NCBI GenBank assembly: GCA_003605035.1
Contig: QZKJ01000060.1
Coordinates: forward strand, 1 to 64,000
Reading direction: 5' to 3'
Source of the DNA: Desulfurivibrio sp.
GTDB lineage: Bacteria > Desulfobacterota > Desulfobulbia > Desulfobulbales > SURF-16
DNA: 64,000 nucleotides
Each line of letters begins with the position of its first letter. Positions within the stretch are counted from its first letter, which is position 1. The translations under genes were made by a program, and so were the position numbers. Positions 17,307 to 26,157 of the stretch are shown here, piece after piece. The notes under the pieces were generated by a model. The model was given only the letters and a program-made list of their open reading frames with translations. It was not told the DNA's origin and made no database searches.

Positions 17307-17655
17307 GATTACCCTTGGAGAAAATTGTCAACCGGAATTAGCCTTTGCCAATACAACTTTCTTTCGTTTTTTTGTAACAAAACCCCTGAGTTATTACAAG
17401 GTTTATTCTGCCTGTGATTTTTTTTTTTTACGCTTGCTATTCGGTGTCGTTTCTTGTTATTTTTTTTATTTGGTTATTTTTATTGGCTGCATTATGCAGC
17501 AAATTTCATACCCTGTTACGAGCAGCCTGCTGCTCATACCCTACTTACCTTTACGGACACAAAGAAAAAAATAAAAAACATTATCGTCAAGCCAGCCTGT
17601 TTTTTTTCTTTGTGATTCACTTAATTACCTTACTGCAACTGGAGTGTTTGAATAA
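17307..17655. other. AT-rich divergent intergenic region upstream of lysC
   Basis: 349 nt with long T and A runs and no convincing gene. It contains two short dyads: GCTGCATTATGCAGC (17486-17500) and GAGCAGCCTGCTGCTC (17520-17535). An imperfect TTGTAA…TTACAA pair lies near 17370-17400. I could not recognise a lysine riboswitch. It probably holds the divergent promoters of the M23 peptidase and lysC. Confidence 0.5.
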
Positions 17656-18894
17656 ATGGCACTAATTGTTCAAAAATTTGGCGGCACCTCGGTCGCTGAT
17701 TCTGACAAGATCAAAGCTGTCGCCGGCCGGGTGATGGAATTGCGCAAACAAGGCCATCAGATGGTGGTGGTTCTCTCGGCCATGGCCGGTGAAACCAACC
17801 GCCTGGTGGACCTTGCCCACAAAATGCAGACCATCCCGGACCAGCGGGAAATGGATGTCCTGCTGTCCATCGGCGAGCAGGTCACTGTCGCCCTTTTTGC
17901 CATGGCGGTAAAGGAGGCTGGCCTGGACGCCGTCTCCCTGCTCGGTGATCAGGTGAAAATCAGTACGGACGCCATGCATACCAAAGCCAGGATCAAATCG
18001 ATCAACGCAGAGCTGATCAAACGCCATCTGGATGAGGGGAAAATTGTCGTGGTGGCGGGATTTCAGGGGGTGTCGGAGGATGGCGACATCACCACTCTGG
18101 GCCGCGGCGGCTCCGATACCACCGCCGTTGCCCTGGCGGCCGCCCTGTCGGCGGACCAATGCGAAATCTTTACCGATGTGCAAGGGGTGTATACGACAGA
18201 TCCGAATATCTGTCCTTCGGCCCGGAAAGTAGATCGCATCACCTATGACGAAATGCTCGAACTCGCCAGCCTGGGGGCCAAAGTGCTCGACATCAGGTCG
18301 GTCAGTCTGGCCAAAAGATACAAGGTCCCGGTTCATGTCCGGTCAACCTTTACCAATACAGAAGGAACATGGGTTGTTGAGGAGGATAAAATAATGGAAT
18401 CCATGCTGGTCTCCGGCGTTACCTATAATAAGAATGAAGCACGTATCACTTTTGCGAAAGTGCCGGACAAACCCGGCATTGCCTCGCGCATTTTCAATCC
18501 CATCTCCGATGCGGGCATTGTGGTGGATATGATTATTCAGAACACCCGGGAAGGGGACATGACCGACATGACCTTCACCGTGCCCAAAAGCGATTTTGAG
18601 CGGGCCATGAAGATCATGCAGAAAACCGCCGAGGAGATCGGCGCGGAAAGCGTCTCAGGCGACACCAAAATCGCCAAGGTTTCCATTGTCGGAGTAGGCA
18701 TGCGCAATCATTCCGGCATTGCCACCACCATGTTCCATATCCTTTCCAGGGAAAATATCAACATCTTGATGATTACCACCTCGGAAATCAAGATCTCCTG
18801 CGTGATCGAGGAGAAATATACCGAGCTTGCCGTGCGCGCTCTGCATGACGCCTTTGAGCTCGACAAGACCAATCTGCCGTTGGAAGAAGCCTAG
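17656..18894 (+). CDS. lysC: Aspartate kinase
   Basis: Phosphorylates aspartate, the first step toward lysine, threonine, methionine and diaminopimelate. The 412 residues have the amino-acid-kinase domain (~1-245; [39 protein letters not shown]) and two C-terminal ACT domains (~265-405; [28 protein letters not shown]), the usual length for a lysine/threonine-inhibited enzyme. The start is ATG 17656 behind GGAG. It heads a run with cimA 14 nt downstream. Confidence 0.97.
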   Translation: MALIVQKFGGTSVADSDKIKAVAGRVMELRKQGHQMVVVLSAMAGETNRLVDLAHKMQTIPDQREMDVLLSIGEQVTVALFAMAVKEAGLDAVSLLGDQVKISTDAMHTKARIKSINAELIKRHLDEGKIVVVAGFQGVSEDGDITTLGRGGSDTTAVALAAALSADQCEIFTDVQGVYTTDPNICPSARKVDRITYDEMLELASLGAKVLDIRSVSLAKRYKVPVHVRSTFTNTEGTWVVEEDKIMESMLVSGVTYNKNEARITFAKVPDKPGIASRIFNPISDAGIVVDMIIQNTREGDMTDMTFTVPKSDFERAMKIMQKTAEEIGAESVSGDTKIAKVSIVGVGMRNHSGIATTMFHILSRENINILMITTSEIKISCVIEEKYTELAVRALHDAFELDKTNLPLEEA

Positions 18895-18908
18895 GAAAGC
18901 GATACGCC

Positions 18909-20513
18909 ATGAGCAAACAGCTGACCATCTACGATACAACCCTGCGTGACGGAACCCAGGCCGAGAATTTCAACCTGACCGTTGAAGACAAGGTGAGGGT
19001 AAGCCTGAAACTGGACCAGCTCGGCATTGATTACATCGAGGGCGGCTGGCCCGGTTCAAACCCTTCGGCCACCAGATTTTTCGAAGAAATCAGGAACTAT
19101 GAGCTGAAACACTCCCTGCTGGCCGCCTTCGGCAGCACCAGACTGTTCAGTAATTCAGTCGAGACGGACGGCAATCTGCAGGCCCTGGTTGCGGCCCAGA
19201 CCCCGGTGATCACCATTTTCGGCAAGAGCTGGGACATCCATGTCCACGAGGCCCTGCGCATCAGCCTTGAGGACAATTTCGTCATTATCGAGGATTCCCT
19301 GGCCTATCTGCGGCCCCATGTCAAACATCTGTTTTACGATGCCGAACATTTTTTCGACGGCTTCAAGAACAACAAGGAATATGCCCTGGCCACCCTTGAC
19401 CGGGCTGTCAGGGGAGGGGCCGAAATGCTGGTGCTGTGCGACACCAACGGCGGCACCCTGCCCACCGAACTGCCGGATATCCTTGTGCAGGTGAAAAACC
19501 ACCTCAAACAGAGCGGCCACAAGGTGGGAATCGGCATCCATGCCCATAACGATTCGGAAACCGCGGTAGCAAACTCGCTGGTGGCCATTTCCATGGGCGC
19601 CACCCAGGTGCAGGGGACGATCAATGGCTACGGCGAACGGTGCGGCAACGCCAACCTGACCTCCATCATGCCGGCCCTGGCCCTGAAAATGGGCTGCACC
19701 TTCAATGCGGCGCATCATCTCAAGAAACTGAGTGAAACATCACGCTATGTCAATGAGCTGGCCAACCTTCCCCACAACAGGTACCAGCCCTTTGTCGGGG
19801 CCTCCGCCTTTGCCCATAAGGGCGGCATCCATGTCAGTGCGGTGAAGCGCAATCCCTTGACCTACGAGCATATTGAACCCGAGCGGGTGGGCAATGTCCG
19901 CCGCATTCTCATCTCCGACCAGTCGGGACGCAGCAATGTCCTGCACAAGGCCAAAAAATTCGGCATTGATCTGGACAGCAAGGACCCGGTGGTCACCTCC
20001 ATCCTGAAGGAGTTGAAAACCCTGGAGAATCAAGGGTTTCAGTATGAAGGTGCTGAGGCATCCTTTGAACTGTTGATGCGCCGCGCCCTGGGGGCTCAGC
20101 GCCGCTATTTCAACCTGCTCGGTTTCCGCGTCATCAACCAGAAATCCGACATGGATCAGCCCCCCCAGGCTGAGGCGACTATTCGGCTGGAGGTCGGCGG
20201 GGAGATGGTGCACAGCGCCGCCCTGGGTGATGGCCCGGTCAATGCCCTGGATAATGCGCTGCGCAAGGCCCTGACCCAATTCTATCCTTCCCTGTCGGAA
20301 ATGTGGCTGGATGATTACCGGGTGCGGGTGCTGGCCAGCGACCGCGGCACCGGCGCCAGGGTCAGGGTGCTGATCGAATCACGGGATGGCGACTCGGAAT
20401 GGGGAACCGTCGGGGTTTCCCATGATATCCTTGAGGCAAGCTGGCAGGCGCTGGTGGACAGCATCACCTACAAGCTCATGAAGGATGAGAGAAAGAAATC
20501 TTCACAGCAGTGA
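18909..20513 (+). CDS. cimA: Citramalate synthase
   Basis: Condenses pyruvate with acetyl-CoA to citramalate, the threonine-independent route to 2-oxobutyrate and isoleucine. The 534 residues begin LTIYDTTLRDGTQAENFN (HMGL signature with the metal-binding Asp), include GIHAHNDSETAVANSLVAI with metal-binding His residues, and end in a LeuA-type allosteric dimer domain (~410-520). The length and FNLTVEDKVRV region match the CimA group rather than 2-isopropylmalate synthase. 14 nt after lysC; its last 29 nt overlap the next ORF. Confidence 0.93.
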   Translation: MSKQLTIYDTTLRDGTQAENFNLTVEDKVRVSLKLDQLGIDYIEGGWPGSNPSATRFFEEIRNYELKHSLLAAFGSTRLFSNSVETDGNLQALVAAQTPVITIFGKSWDIHVHEALRISLEDNFVIIEDSLAYLRPHVKHLFYDAEHFFDGFKNNKEYALATLDRAVRGGAEMLVLCDTNGGTLPTELPDILVQVKNHLKQSGHKVGIGIHAHNDSETAVANSLVAISMGATQVQGTINGYGERCGNANLTSIMPALALKMGCTFNAAHHLKKLSETSRYVNELANLPHNRYQPFVGASAFAHKGGIHVSAVKRNPLTYEHIEPERVGNVRRILISDQSGRSNVLHKAKKFGIDLDSKDPVVTSILKELKTLENQGFQYEGAEASFELLMRRALGAQRRYFNLLGFRVINQKSDMDQPPQAEATIRLEVGGEMVHSAALGDGPVNALDNALRKALTQFYPSLSEMWLDDYRVRVLASDRGTGARVRVLIESRDGDSEWGTVGVSHDILEASWQALVDSITYKLMKDERKKSSQQ

Positions 20514-20898
20514 GGCCAGCGGCGGCAGGGATTACCGCATCCTGGTGCTGCTGGTTGCCGGTTTCCTGCTCGGCGCAAGCTCCTTTGCCCTGGAAAAGAC
20601 GGGGACGGACCAGAGGTCCCCTGAGCAGGACCGGCAAGCCGCCGGCTGGGCGGCCAGTCTGCACTCCGGGGCCGGCATATCTGTGGAAATGAGGCCGTTT
20701 GTCTTTCTGCCGGTGCCGATTAACAGTGCTGACGCCAGGCTGCTGGAGACGATTCCCGGCATCGGTCCCAGACTGGCCAAGCGAATTATCGACCTGCGCA
20801 ACCAGAGAAAAAAATTTCACGATATAGACGAATTGCTGGCAGTGGAAGGCATCGGCCCGCAGAAGTTTGCCGCCATCAAGCAGTACTGTACCCTGTGA
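20485..20898 (+). CDS. ComEA-like helix-hairpin-helix protein
   Basis: 137 residues: a short N-terminus, one hydrophobic segment (~18-36; RILVLLVAGFLLGASSF), a variable linker and a C-terminal double helix-hairpin-helix DNA-binding domain (~77-137; INSADARLLETIPGIGPRLA and AVEGIGPQKFAAI), as in ComEA. This suggests a membrane-tethered DNA-binding protein, possibly for DNA uptake. The ATG at 20485 lies inside the end of cimA, with AAGG directly before it, so the start is uncertain. Confidence 0.75.
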   Translation: MRERNLHSSEASGGRDYRILVLLVAGFLLGASSFALEKTGTDQRSPEQDRQAAGWAASLHSGAGISVEMRPFVFLPVPINSADARLLETIPGIGPRLAKRIIDLRNQRKKFHDIDELLAVEGIGPQKFAAIKQYCTL

Positions 20899-20906
20899 AG
20901 CCTCTC

Positions 20907-21557
20907 TCAGCTGAGAGCGGCGACAAAATCCGCCATGTCCCGGCGGATCTGCTCATAGCGCTCCTGGCTCAGACCGGCGCCGAGGGCCACCATCCTGGCC
21001 ATCTCCGAAGTTAAAAAATCCCCGGGTCCATGGGCATCGGCGTTGACCGCCAGCCTGGCGCCGCACAGCTCAGCGATTCTGGCCACATGGCCGTTGGTCA
21101 GCGAATGGCCCTTACGTCCTGACAATTCCAGCATAATGCCTTTCTCAGCAGCCAGCCGGGCATCTTCCAGAGTAATAAAACCAGGATGGGCCAGCAGATC
21201 AACCCCTGCCTCCAGCGCCGCCCGGTTGGTGCCCGGCCGCACCGGTTCAACCACCGTCTCTCCATGGGCCACCACGATCTCGGCGCCAAGTTTTCTGGCG
21301 TAGCGGGTCAGTTCAGCCAGCAGTTCCAGCGGCACATGGGTCAGTTCAACGCCGGCCAGCAGCCTGGTTGAGGTAAAAGGGTTCATGTCAGCCGCCGCCT
21401 TGATGATTCTGGGCAGAATGAAATCAATATTCGATGAGTCGGCATGGTCGGTAATGGCAATTGCCTGATAGCCGAGCACCTCGACCCGACGGACATGCTC
21501 GGCTGGAACCAGCTCACCGTCACTGAAAAAACAATGGGTATGCAGATCAATCATCAT
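20907..21557 (-). CDS. PHP-domain phosphoesterase
   Basis: 216-residue PHP metal-dependent hydrolase. Motifs are the N-terminal DLHTHCFFSDGELVP (HxH), ITDHAD, AGVELTHV, IVVAHGETV, LLAHPG and the late NADAHGPGD, which together supply the trinuclear metal ligands. These match proteins annotated as histidinol-phosphatase-like PHP proteins, but no his genes are nearby and the substrate is unknown. It is the last gene of the minus-strand purB–DUF4911–tolC–miaB run, 24 nt after miaB. Confidence 0.8.
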   Translation of the reverse strand: MMIDLHTHCFFSDGELVPAEHVRRVEVLGYQAIAITDHADSSNIDFILPRIIKAAADMNPFTSTRLLAGVELTHVPLELLAELTRYARKLGAEIVVAHGETVVEPVRPGTNRAALEAGVDLLAHPGFITLEDARLAAEKGIMLELSGRKGHSLTNGHVARIAELCGARLAVNADAHGPGDFLTSEMARMVALGAGLSQERYEQIRRDMADFVAALS

Positions 21558-21581
21558 AAGTATCTCCAGACAAATCCTTTT

Positions 21582-22916
21582 TCACATCGATAATTCGCCG
21601 CGTAATGAGTGCAGACAGGCCTCCCGGATGACGGCCTGCACCAGTTGCCCCGGCACCAGGGCCACCTGGCTCTCAAAATTGACAATATGGTTGGTGACGC
21701 TTCGTCCGGACCACTGCCCCTCGGCAGCCCGGCTTTCCCCCTCCACCATGAGTTCCAGCCGGCGGCCGAGGTATTCCCTGTTTCTTTCCAGGGTAATCTG
21801 CTGCTGGAGTGCCTGCAGGACTGCCAGACGCCGCTCTTTTTCCTCCCTGCCTACCGAATCGGCGAACTGGCATGATTTTGCCGGGGGGCGGTTCGAATAC
21901 TTGAAGGAAAAGGCACTGTGATAGCGGACTTTTTCAATGAGAGCCATGGTGGCCTGAAAATCTTGTTCAGTCTCATCCGGGAAACCGACGATGATGTCGG
22001 TGGTCAAGGCAATCTCCGGGCAGCAACCGCGCAGTTTGGCAACCCGGTCCAGATAATGTTCGATGGTATATTTGCGGTTCATGCGTTGCAGAATGGCATT
22101 TGAGCCGGACTGCACCGGGAGATGAAAATGGGGGCAGAGCTTGGCCAGATCGGTAAAGCATTGCATCAATTCCTCGGAAAGATCCTTGGGGTTTGAGGTG
22201 GTGAAGCGCACCCTTTCCAGGCCTTTTATTTCCGTGACCCGCCTGAGCAGAGAGGCGAAACTGGTTCTGCTGCCCACAGGGTGATCATTGCCATAGGAGT
22301 TGACGTTCTGGCCGAGCAGCGTGACCTCCTTGACCCCGCCCGCCGCCAGATGGGTGATCTCAGCCAGAATATCTTCAGGTTTTCTGCTGATTTCCCGGCC
22401 CCTGGTATAGGGCACGATGCAATAGGTGCAGAAATTGTTGCATCCCTGCATGATGGTGACAAAGCGCTTGTGCGGATTACCCTGTTGCAGGGAGGGCAGG
22501 AAAGGGGGGATATGAAAGGATCGCGCCATCTCCGTTGCCACGATGCCTTGCCTGAACTGCCGGGCCTTGTCAAAAAGTTCCGGCAGCTGGTAGATGTTCT
22601 GAGGTCCCACCACCAGGTCCACATGGGGCATGCGGGAAAGCATTCTGGCCCCCTCCTGCTGGGCGACGCAACCGGTGGCGGCAATGATCAGGTCCGGCTT
22701 GTCCCGTTTCCTTTTGCGCAGGGCGCCAAGCAGGCTGTAGGCCTTCTGCTCGGCCTTGTCGCGGATGCTGCAGGTGTTGACAATGATGGCATCCGCGGCC
22801 CCGATGACATCGGTAGGTTCGTATGCCTTGGCCAGCAGTTGCCGCATGATTTCCGAATCACGGTCGTTCATCTGGCAACCGAAGGTCTCTATGTACAGTA
22901 ATTTTTTCCCGTTCAT
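21582..22916 (-). CDS. miaB: tRNA-2-methylthio-N6-dimethylallyladenosine synthase MiaB
   Basis: Radical SAM methylthiotransferase modifying A37 of tRNAs already carrying isopentenyladenosine (made by MiaA, encoded 5 kb away). The 444 residues have the UPF0004 domain with three cluster Cys (TFGCQMNDRDSE, NTCSIRDKA, ATGCVAQQ), the radical SAM motif GCNNFCTYCIVPYTRGRE, and a C-terminal TRAM domain (~375-440). It starts within the last codon of the TolC-like gene (ATGA overlap). Confidence 0.97.
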   Translation of the reverse strand: MNGKKLLYIETFGCQMNDRDSEIMRQLLAKAYEPTDVIGAADAIIVNTCSIRDKAEQKAYSLLGALRKRKRDKPDLIIAATGCVAQQEGARMLSRMPHVDLVVGPQNIYQLPELFDKARQFRQGIVATEMARSFHIPPFLPSLQQGNPHKRFVTIMQGCNNFCTYCIVPYTRGREISRKPEDILAEITHLAAGGVKEVTLLGQNVNSYGNDHPVGSRTSFASLLRRVTEIKGLERVRFTTSNPKDLSEELMQCFTDLAKLCPHFHLPVQSGSNAILQRMNRKYTIEHYLDRVAKLRGCCPEIALTTDIIVGFPDETEQDFQATMALIEKVRYHSAFSFKYSNRPPAKSCQFADSVGREEKERRLAVLQALQQQITLERNREYLGRRLELMVEGESRAAEGQWSGRSVTNHIVNFESQVALVPGQLVQAVIREACLHSLRGELSM

Positions 22917-24211
22917 TTAGCGTAACGCTGTCCAAATAATCCCTTGGATTTATCGATTGCCGCCAGGGCGAGCTGGTAACCATACAGGGCATCATAATAA
23001 TTGGTCATAGCCTCGTTCAGGAGAGTCTGGGCATCCAGCACATCAGTGGAAGTTGCCAGCTGGGCCTGGTACTGGGCCTGGTTGATGCGGTAATTCTCCC
23101 TGGCATGTTCAATCGCCTTTTCAGATACCTTAATTCTTTTGGCAGCCTGTTCAAGGCGGAGATAGGAATTCCTGGCATCCAGGGTAACTTCATTGACTGT
23201 TCTGTCGACCGCTTTTTTGGCTTTCTGCAGATTTTTTTCAGCGGCATACACCTCATCACGTTCCTTCAACCAGGTCCAGAGTTGCCAGGTGGCAACAGCC
23301 TTGATGGATTTCACCTCACCGGGAAAGCCCTGACCAGCAGGCGCGGCACCTGGCTCATCGCCCACCCTGTCATAGCTGGCGGAGAGGGTAACCGAGGGCA
23401 GATAGGGTGCTTTTTTGAGAATAATATCATTTTCAGCAAGCTGCACCGCCTTATCAGACTGGGCAATCTCAGCCCTGTTTTCTCTGGCCTTGGCAATGAC
23501 CTCATCCCAATTGATATCCTGAATGACATAATCACTATGATCCTCAACGTTCAACAGGGCGCCTACCGGGCGCTGCATCAGCACATTGAGGCGGGATTTG
23601 GCCATGGCGGAGGCATTTTCCGCATCAACGAGATCCTGCTCACCCTGGGCAAGCTCAACCTCGCTCTGCAGCATGTCATTTTTAGGGATAAGACCCGCCT
23701 CATAAAAGGCCTTGGCATCCTTGCTGTGGGACTGCAGGCGCAGGACGGACTGCCGGGCCTCATCCTCAAGTTTTAAGGCCCGAAGAAGTTCATAATAACG
23801 GCCATATACCTCAAAAACCAGGGTATTGGTGAGCTGCTCAATGGCAAGCTGCGAGGATGCACGGGATAATTCAGCCTGCTTGACTGAGGTGATGAGAGAT
23901 TTCCCTTTATAAAGGGGCTGTTGGGCCGTTACCCCATAGGTGAAGAAATCAGGCAGCGTATACACTTCATCCGGTTGATGCAGATAGCTGTACTGGGCGG
24001 AGAGGGTAGGGTAGAGGTCCTTTTTGGAACTGTTCAATAAGGCCTCACGGTTTTCCAGGTCAGCCCTGGCCATGGCAAGTTCGGGATTATTGGCAACAAC
24101 AATTTCAATGCATTCTTCCAGGCTCAAGGTACCGTCATTGGTATCAGCAGCCAAAGAAACGACTGGACAAATACAGAAAAAAGCACACAAAATTGACAAT
24201 ATAAGTTTCAT
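22913..24211 (-). CDS. TolC-family outer-membrane efflux protein
   Basis: 432-residue outer-membrane channel of type I secretion or RND-type efflux. A Sec signal (~1-22) precedes two repeated halves of the OEP fold with long alpha-barrel heptads (LTNTLVFEVYGRYYELLRAL; YDALYGYQLALAAIDKSKG). No periplasmic adaptor or pump gene is adjacent, so the partner is encoded elsewhere. It sits 14 nt after the DUF4911 gene and overlaps miaB by 4 nt inside an otherwise metabolic operon. Confidence 0.9.
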   Translation of the reverse strand: MKLILSILCAFFCICPVVSLAADTNDGTLSLEECIEIVVANNPELAMARADLENREALLNSSKKDLYPTLSAQYSYLHQPDEVYTLPDFFTYGVTAQQPLYKGKSLITSVKQAELSRASSQLAIEQLTNTLVFEVYGRYYELLRALKLEDEARQSVLRLQSHSKDAKAFYEAGLIPKNDMLQSEVELAQGEQDLVDAENASAMAKSRLNVLMQRPVGALLNVEDHSDYVIQDINWDEVIAKARENRAEIAQSDKAVQLAENDIILKKAPYLPSVTLSASYDRVGDEPGAAPAGQGFPGEVKSIKAVATWQLWTWLKERDEVYAAEKNLQKAKKAVDRTVNEVTLDARNSYLRLEQAAKRIKVSEKAIEHARENYRINQAQYQAQLATSTDVLDAQTLLNEAMTNYYDALYGYQLALAAIDKSKGLFGQRYAK

Positions 24212-24225
24212 ACTTAAAATTCTCT

Positions 24226-24444
24226 TCAGGGTTGACGTGTGAGATCTGCCGCCAGATCTGCCAGCAGCTCAAAGAGAACAGCCTGAACATCACCGGGATA
24301 GCGGATGAGCACCAGGCCGGCATGCGCATCGATGGTGGAAAGGATGGCCAAACCGTCATAACCTTCCAGCAGAAACTTTAAATAAACAATCCGGCGGGGG
24401 TCGATGCGCAGATACAGTTTACTGGTCTCAGACAAGTATGTCAT
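24226..24444 (-). CDS. DUF4911-domain protein
   Basis: Small 72-residue protein of unknown function. The sequence (LYLRIDPRRIVYLKFLLEGY, followed by a conserved-looking Asp-Gly and two further strand-like segments) matches my recollection of the DUF4911 family found mainly in Deltaproteobacteria. The ATG overlaps the TGA of purB by 4 nt, so translation is probably coupled. No signal peptide, membrane segment or catalytic motif is visible. Confidence 0.75.
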   Translation of the reverse strand: MTYLSETSKLYLRIDPRRIVYLKFLLEGYDGLAILSTIDAHAGLVLIRYPGDVQAVLFELLADLAADLTRQP

Positions 24445-25886
24445 ACCTTGAGTTCACTATCAACATTTCCTAACAGCTCCCGGTAAGACGCCAGGCGCGG
24501 TTCGACAATTTCCGCAAGAAATTCATCAGTCTGTTCGGCAGCCCGGCCGGTAAACCCCTGGCCGCTGCCAACCATGGCCTCAAGATCGGCGGTGGGGAAG
24601 GGGATAAGCGGGTCTTCACCGAGACGGCTCAGCAGATCATTATCACGGCCTTCTTCCTTCACCACCTTGCCGGCGGCAATGGAGTGTTTTTTGATGATCT
24701 CATGCATTTCCTGGCGGCTTTGTCCCTTCTCAACACAGGCCATGAGGATTTTCTCCGTGGCCATGAAGGGCAGTTCCATGCGCAGGTGGCGTTCAATTTG
24801 TTTCGGAAAAACAACCATTCCGCTGGTAATATTGAGATAAAGCCTGAGTATCGCATCGGTCAGGAGAAAGGCCTGGGGAATATCCATGCGGCGGATGGCG
24901 GAATCATCCAGGGTGCGCTCAAACCACTGGTTGGCAAAGGTGGCGGCAAAGTTGGCCGGCAGTCCCATCAGTTTACGGGCAAGGCCGGTCATACGTTCAC
25001 TGCGCATGGGGTTTCTCTTGTAGGCCATGGCTGAACTGCCCACCTGGTCCCTGGCAAAGGGCTCCTCCTGTACCTTGAGATTTGACAGCAGACGCAGATC
25101 AACGGCGAACTTGTGGGCCGAGGCGCCGATGCCGGCCAGGGTTTCCGCGGTTTTCATGTCCAGTTTGCGGGTATAGGTTTGGCCGGTAACGGCAAAAATC
25201 TGATCAAAACCAAGCTTCTGCGCCACCAGCCGGTCAAGCTGCCGGACCTTGTCATGATCGTTCTTGAACAGTTCGATAAAGGTGGCCTGTGTGCCCACCG
25301 TACCCTTGACCCCCCGGGCCTTGAACTGCTTCTCCAGGGCCTCGATATAATCAAGATCCATGATAAGATCCTGAATATACAGGGTATGCCGTTTGCCGAC
25401 CGTGGTGGGCTGGGCCGGCTGGTAATGGGTATAGCCAAGGGTGGCCAGGCTTTTATGTTTGCGGCAGAAGGCGGCAAGATTGGCGATGACGTTCACCAGC
25501 GCTTTTTTGATCAAGGCCAGGGCTTGACGCTGCAGAATAAGATCCGTATTGCAGCCGACAAACTGCGAAGTGGCGCCGAGATGTATAATGGGTTCAGCCG
25601 TCGGGCACTGCTGGCCGTAAGCATAAACATGGGCCATGACATCATGGCGGATTTCTTTTTCCTTGCGGGCCGCCACCGCGAAATTGATGTCTGTCTCAAA
25701 CTGCTTCAGTTCATCCACCATGGCCCGGGTGACAATATCCGTGAGACCCAGTTCATGCTGGGCCTCGGCCAGGGCAATCCAGCAGCGTCTCCAGGTGGCA
25801 AATTTTGACTGTTCAGAAAAGATCTTCTGCATTTCAACGCTGGTGTAACGGCTGACAAGCGGTTCCTGATAAAATTCCCTGGTCAT
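24441..25886 (-). CDS. purB: Adenylosuccinate lyase
   Basis: Cleaves SAICAR and adenylosuccinate in purine synthesis. The 481 residues contain the fumarase/aspartase-superfamily signature SSAMAYKRNPMRSER (~300), the catalytic-region HLGATSQFVGCNTD and GYTHYQPAQPTTVGKR, and the long helical bundle core. Length fits the longer PurB subgroup. First gene of a five-gene minus-strand run ending with the PHP gene. Confidence 0.96.
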   Translation of the reverse strand: MTREFYQEPLVSRYTSVEMQKIFSEQSKFATWRRCWIALAEAQHELGLTDIVTRAMVDELKQFETDINFAVAARKEKEIRHDVMAHVYAYGQQCPTAEPIIHLGATSQFVGCNTDLILQRQALALIKKALVNVIANLAAFCRKHKSLATLGYTHYQPAQPTTVGKRHTLYIQDLIMDLDYIEALEKQFKARGVKGTVGTQATFIELFKNDHDKVRQLDRLVAQKLGFDQIFAVTGQTYTRKLDMKTAETLAGIGASAHKFAVDLRLLSNLKVQEEPFARDQVGSSAMAYKRNPMRSERMTGLARKLMGLPANFAATFANQWFERTLDDSAIRRMDIPQAFLLTDAILRLYLNITSGMVVFPKQIERHLRMELPFMATEKILMACVEKGQSRQEMHEIIKKHSIAAGKVVKEEGRDNDLLSRLGEDPLIPFPTADLEAMVGSGQGFTGRAAEQTDEFLAEIVEPRLASYRELLGNVDSELKV

Positions 25887-25990
25887 TATTTCATGATCTC
25901 CATCCAGGCAGAGGTTGGCGGTAAGGCATGGGCAAAGGACCTATATTTATCACTCATTAGATGAAAAGAAAACCCCATATTCAAATGTCG

Positions 25991-26006
25991 CATAATGTAT
26001 ATTATG
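25991..26006. promoter_or_regulatory. Palindrome CATAATGTATATTATG upstream of purB
   Basis: Six-base arms CATAAT/ATTATG around GTAT, roughly 105 nt upstream of the purB start in the AT-rich gap to recJ. It is shaped like an operator; no regulator can be named. Otherwise 25887-26157 shows no gene. Confidence 0.3.
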
Positions 26007-26157
26007 TTTAGTTTAATTAATAACTGTAAAATCAAATGGATGCATTAGCCCTCTTCCGTGCATCGGTTTGTGAATTGATTATTTTGGTGATGCTGGTAAA
26101 TTCGGGATTACTGACAAGGAAAGCCTGGGAAAAACTGAACGTAGCTGCTTATTTGGG

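Noticed and set aside
17307-17655. Lysine riboswitch in the lysC leader
   Set aside because: I could not find the conserved lysine-riboswitch core; only short unrelated dyads are present.
17149-17665. Plus-strand ORFs through the T-rich region upstream of lysC
   Set aside because: Phe/Leu-rich translations are a product of T-runs; they overlap the M23 peptidase start and have no proper start signal.
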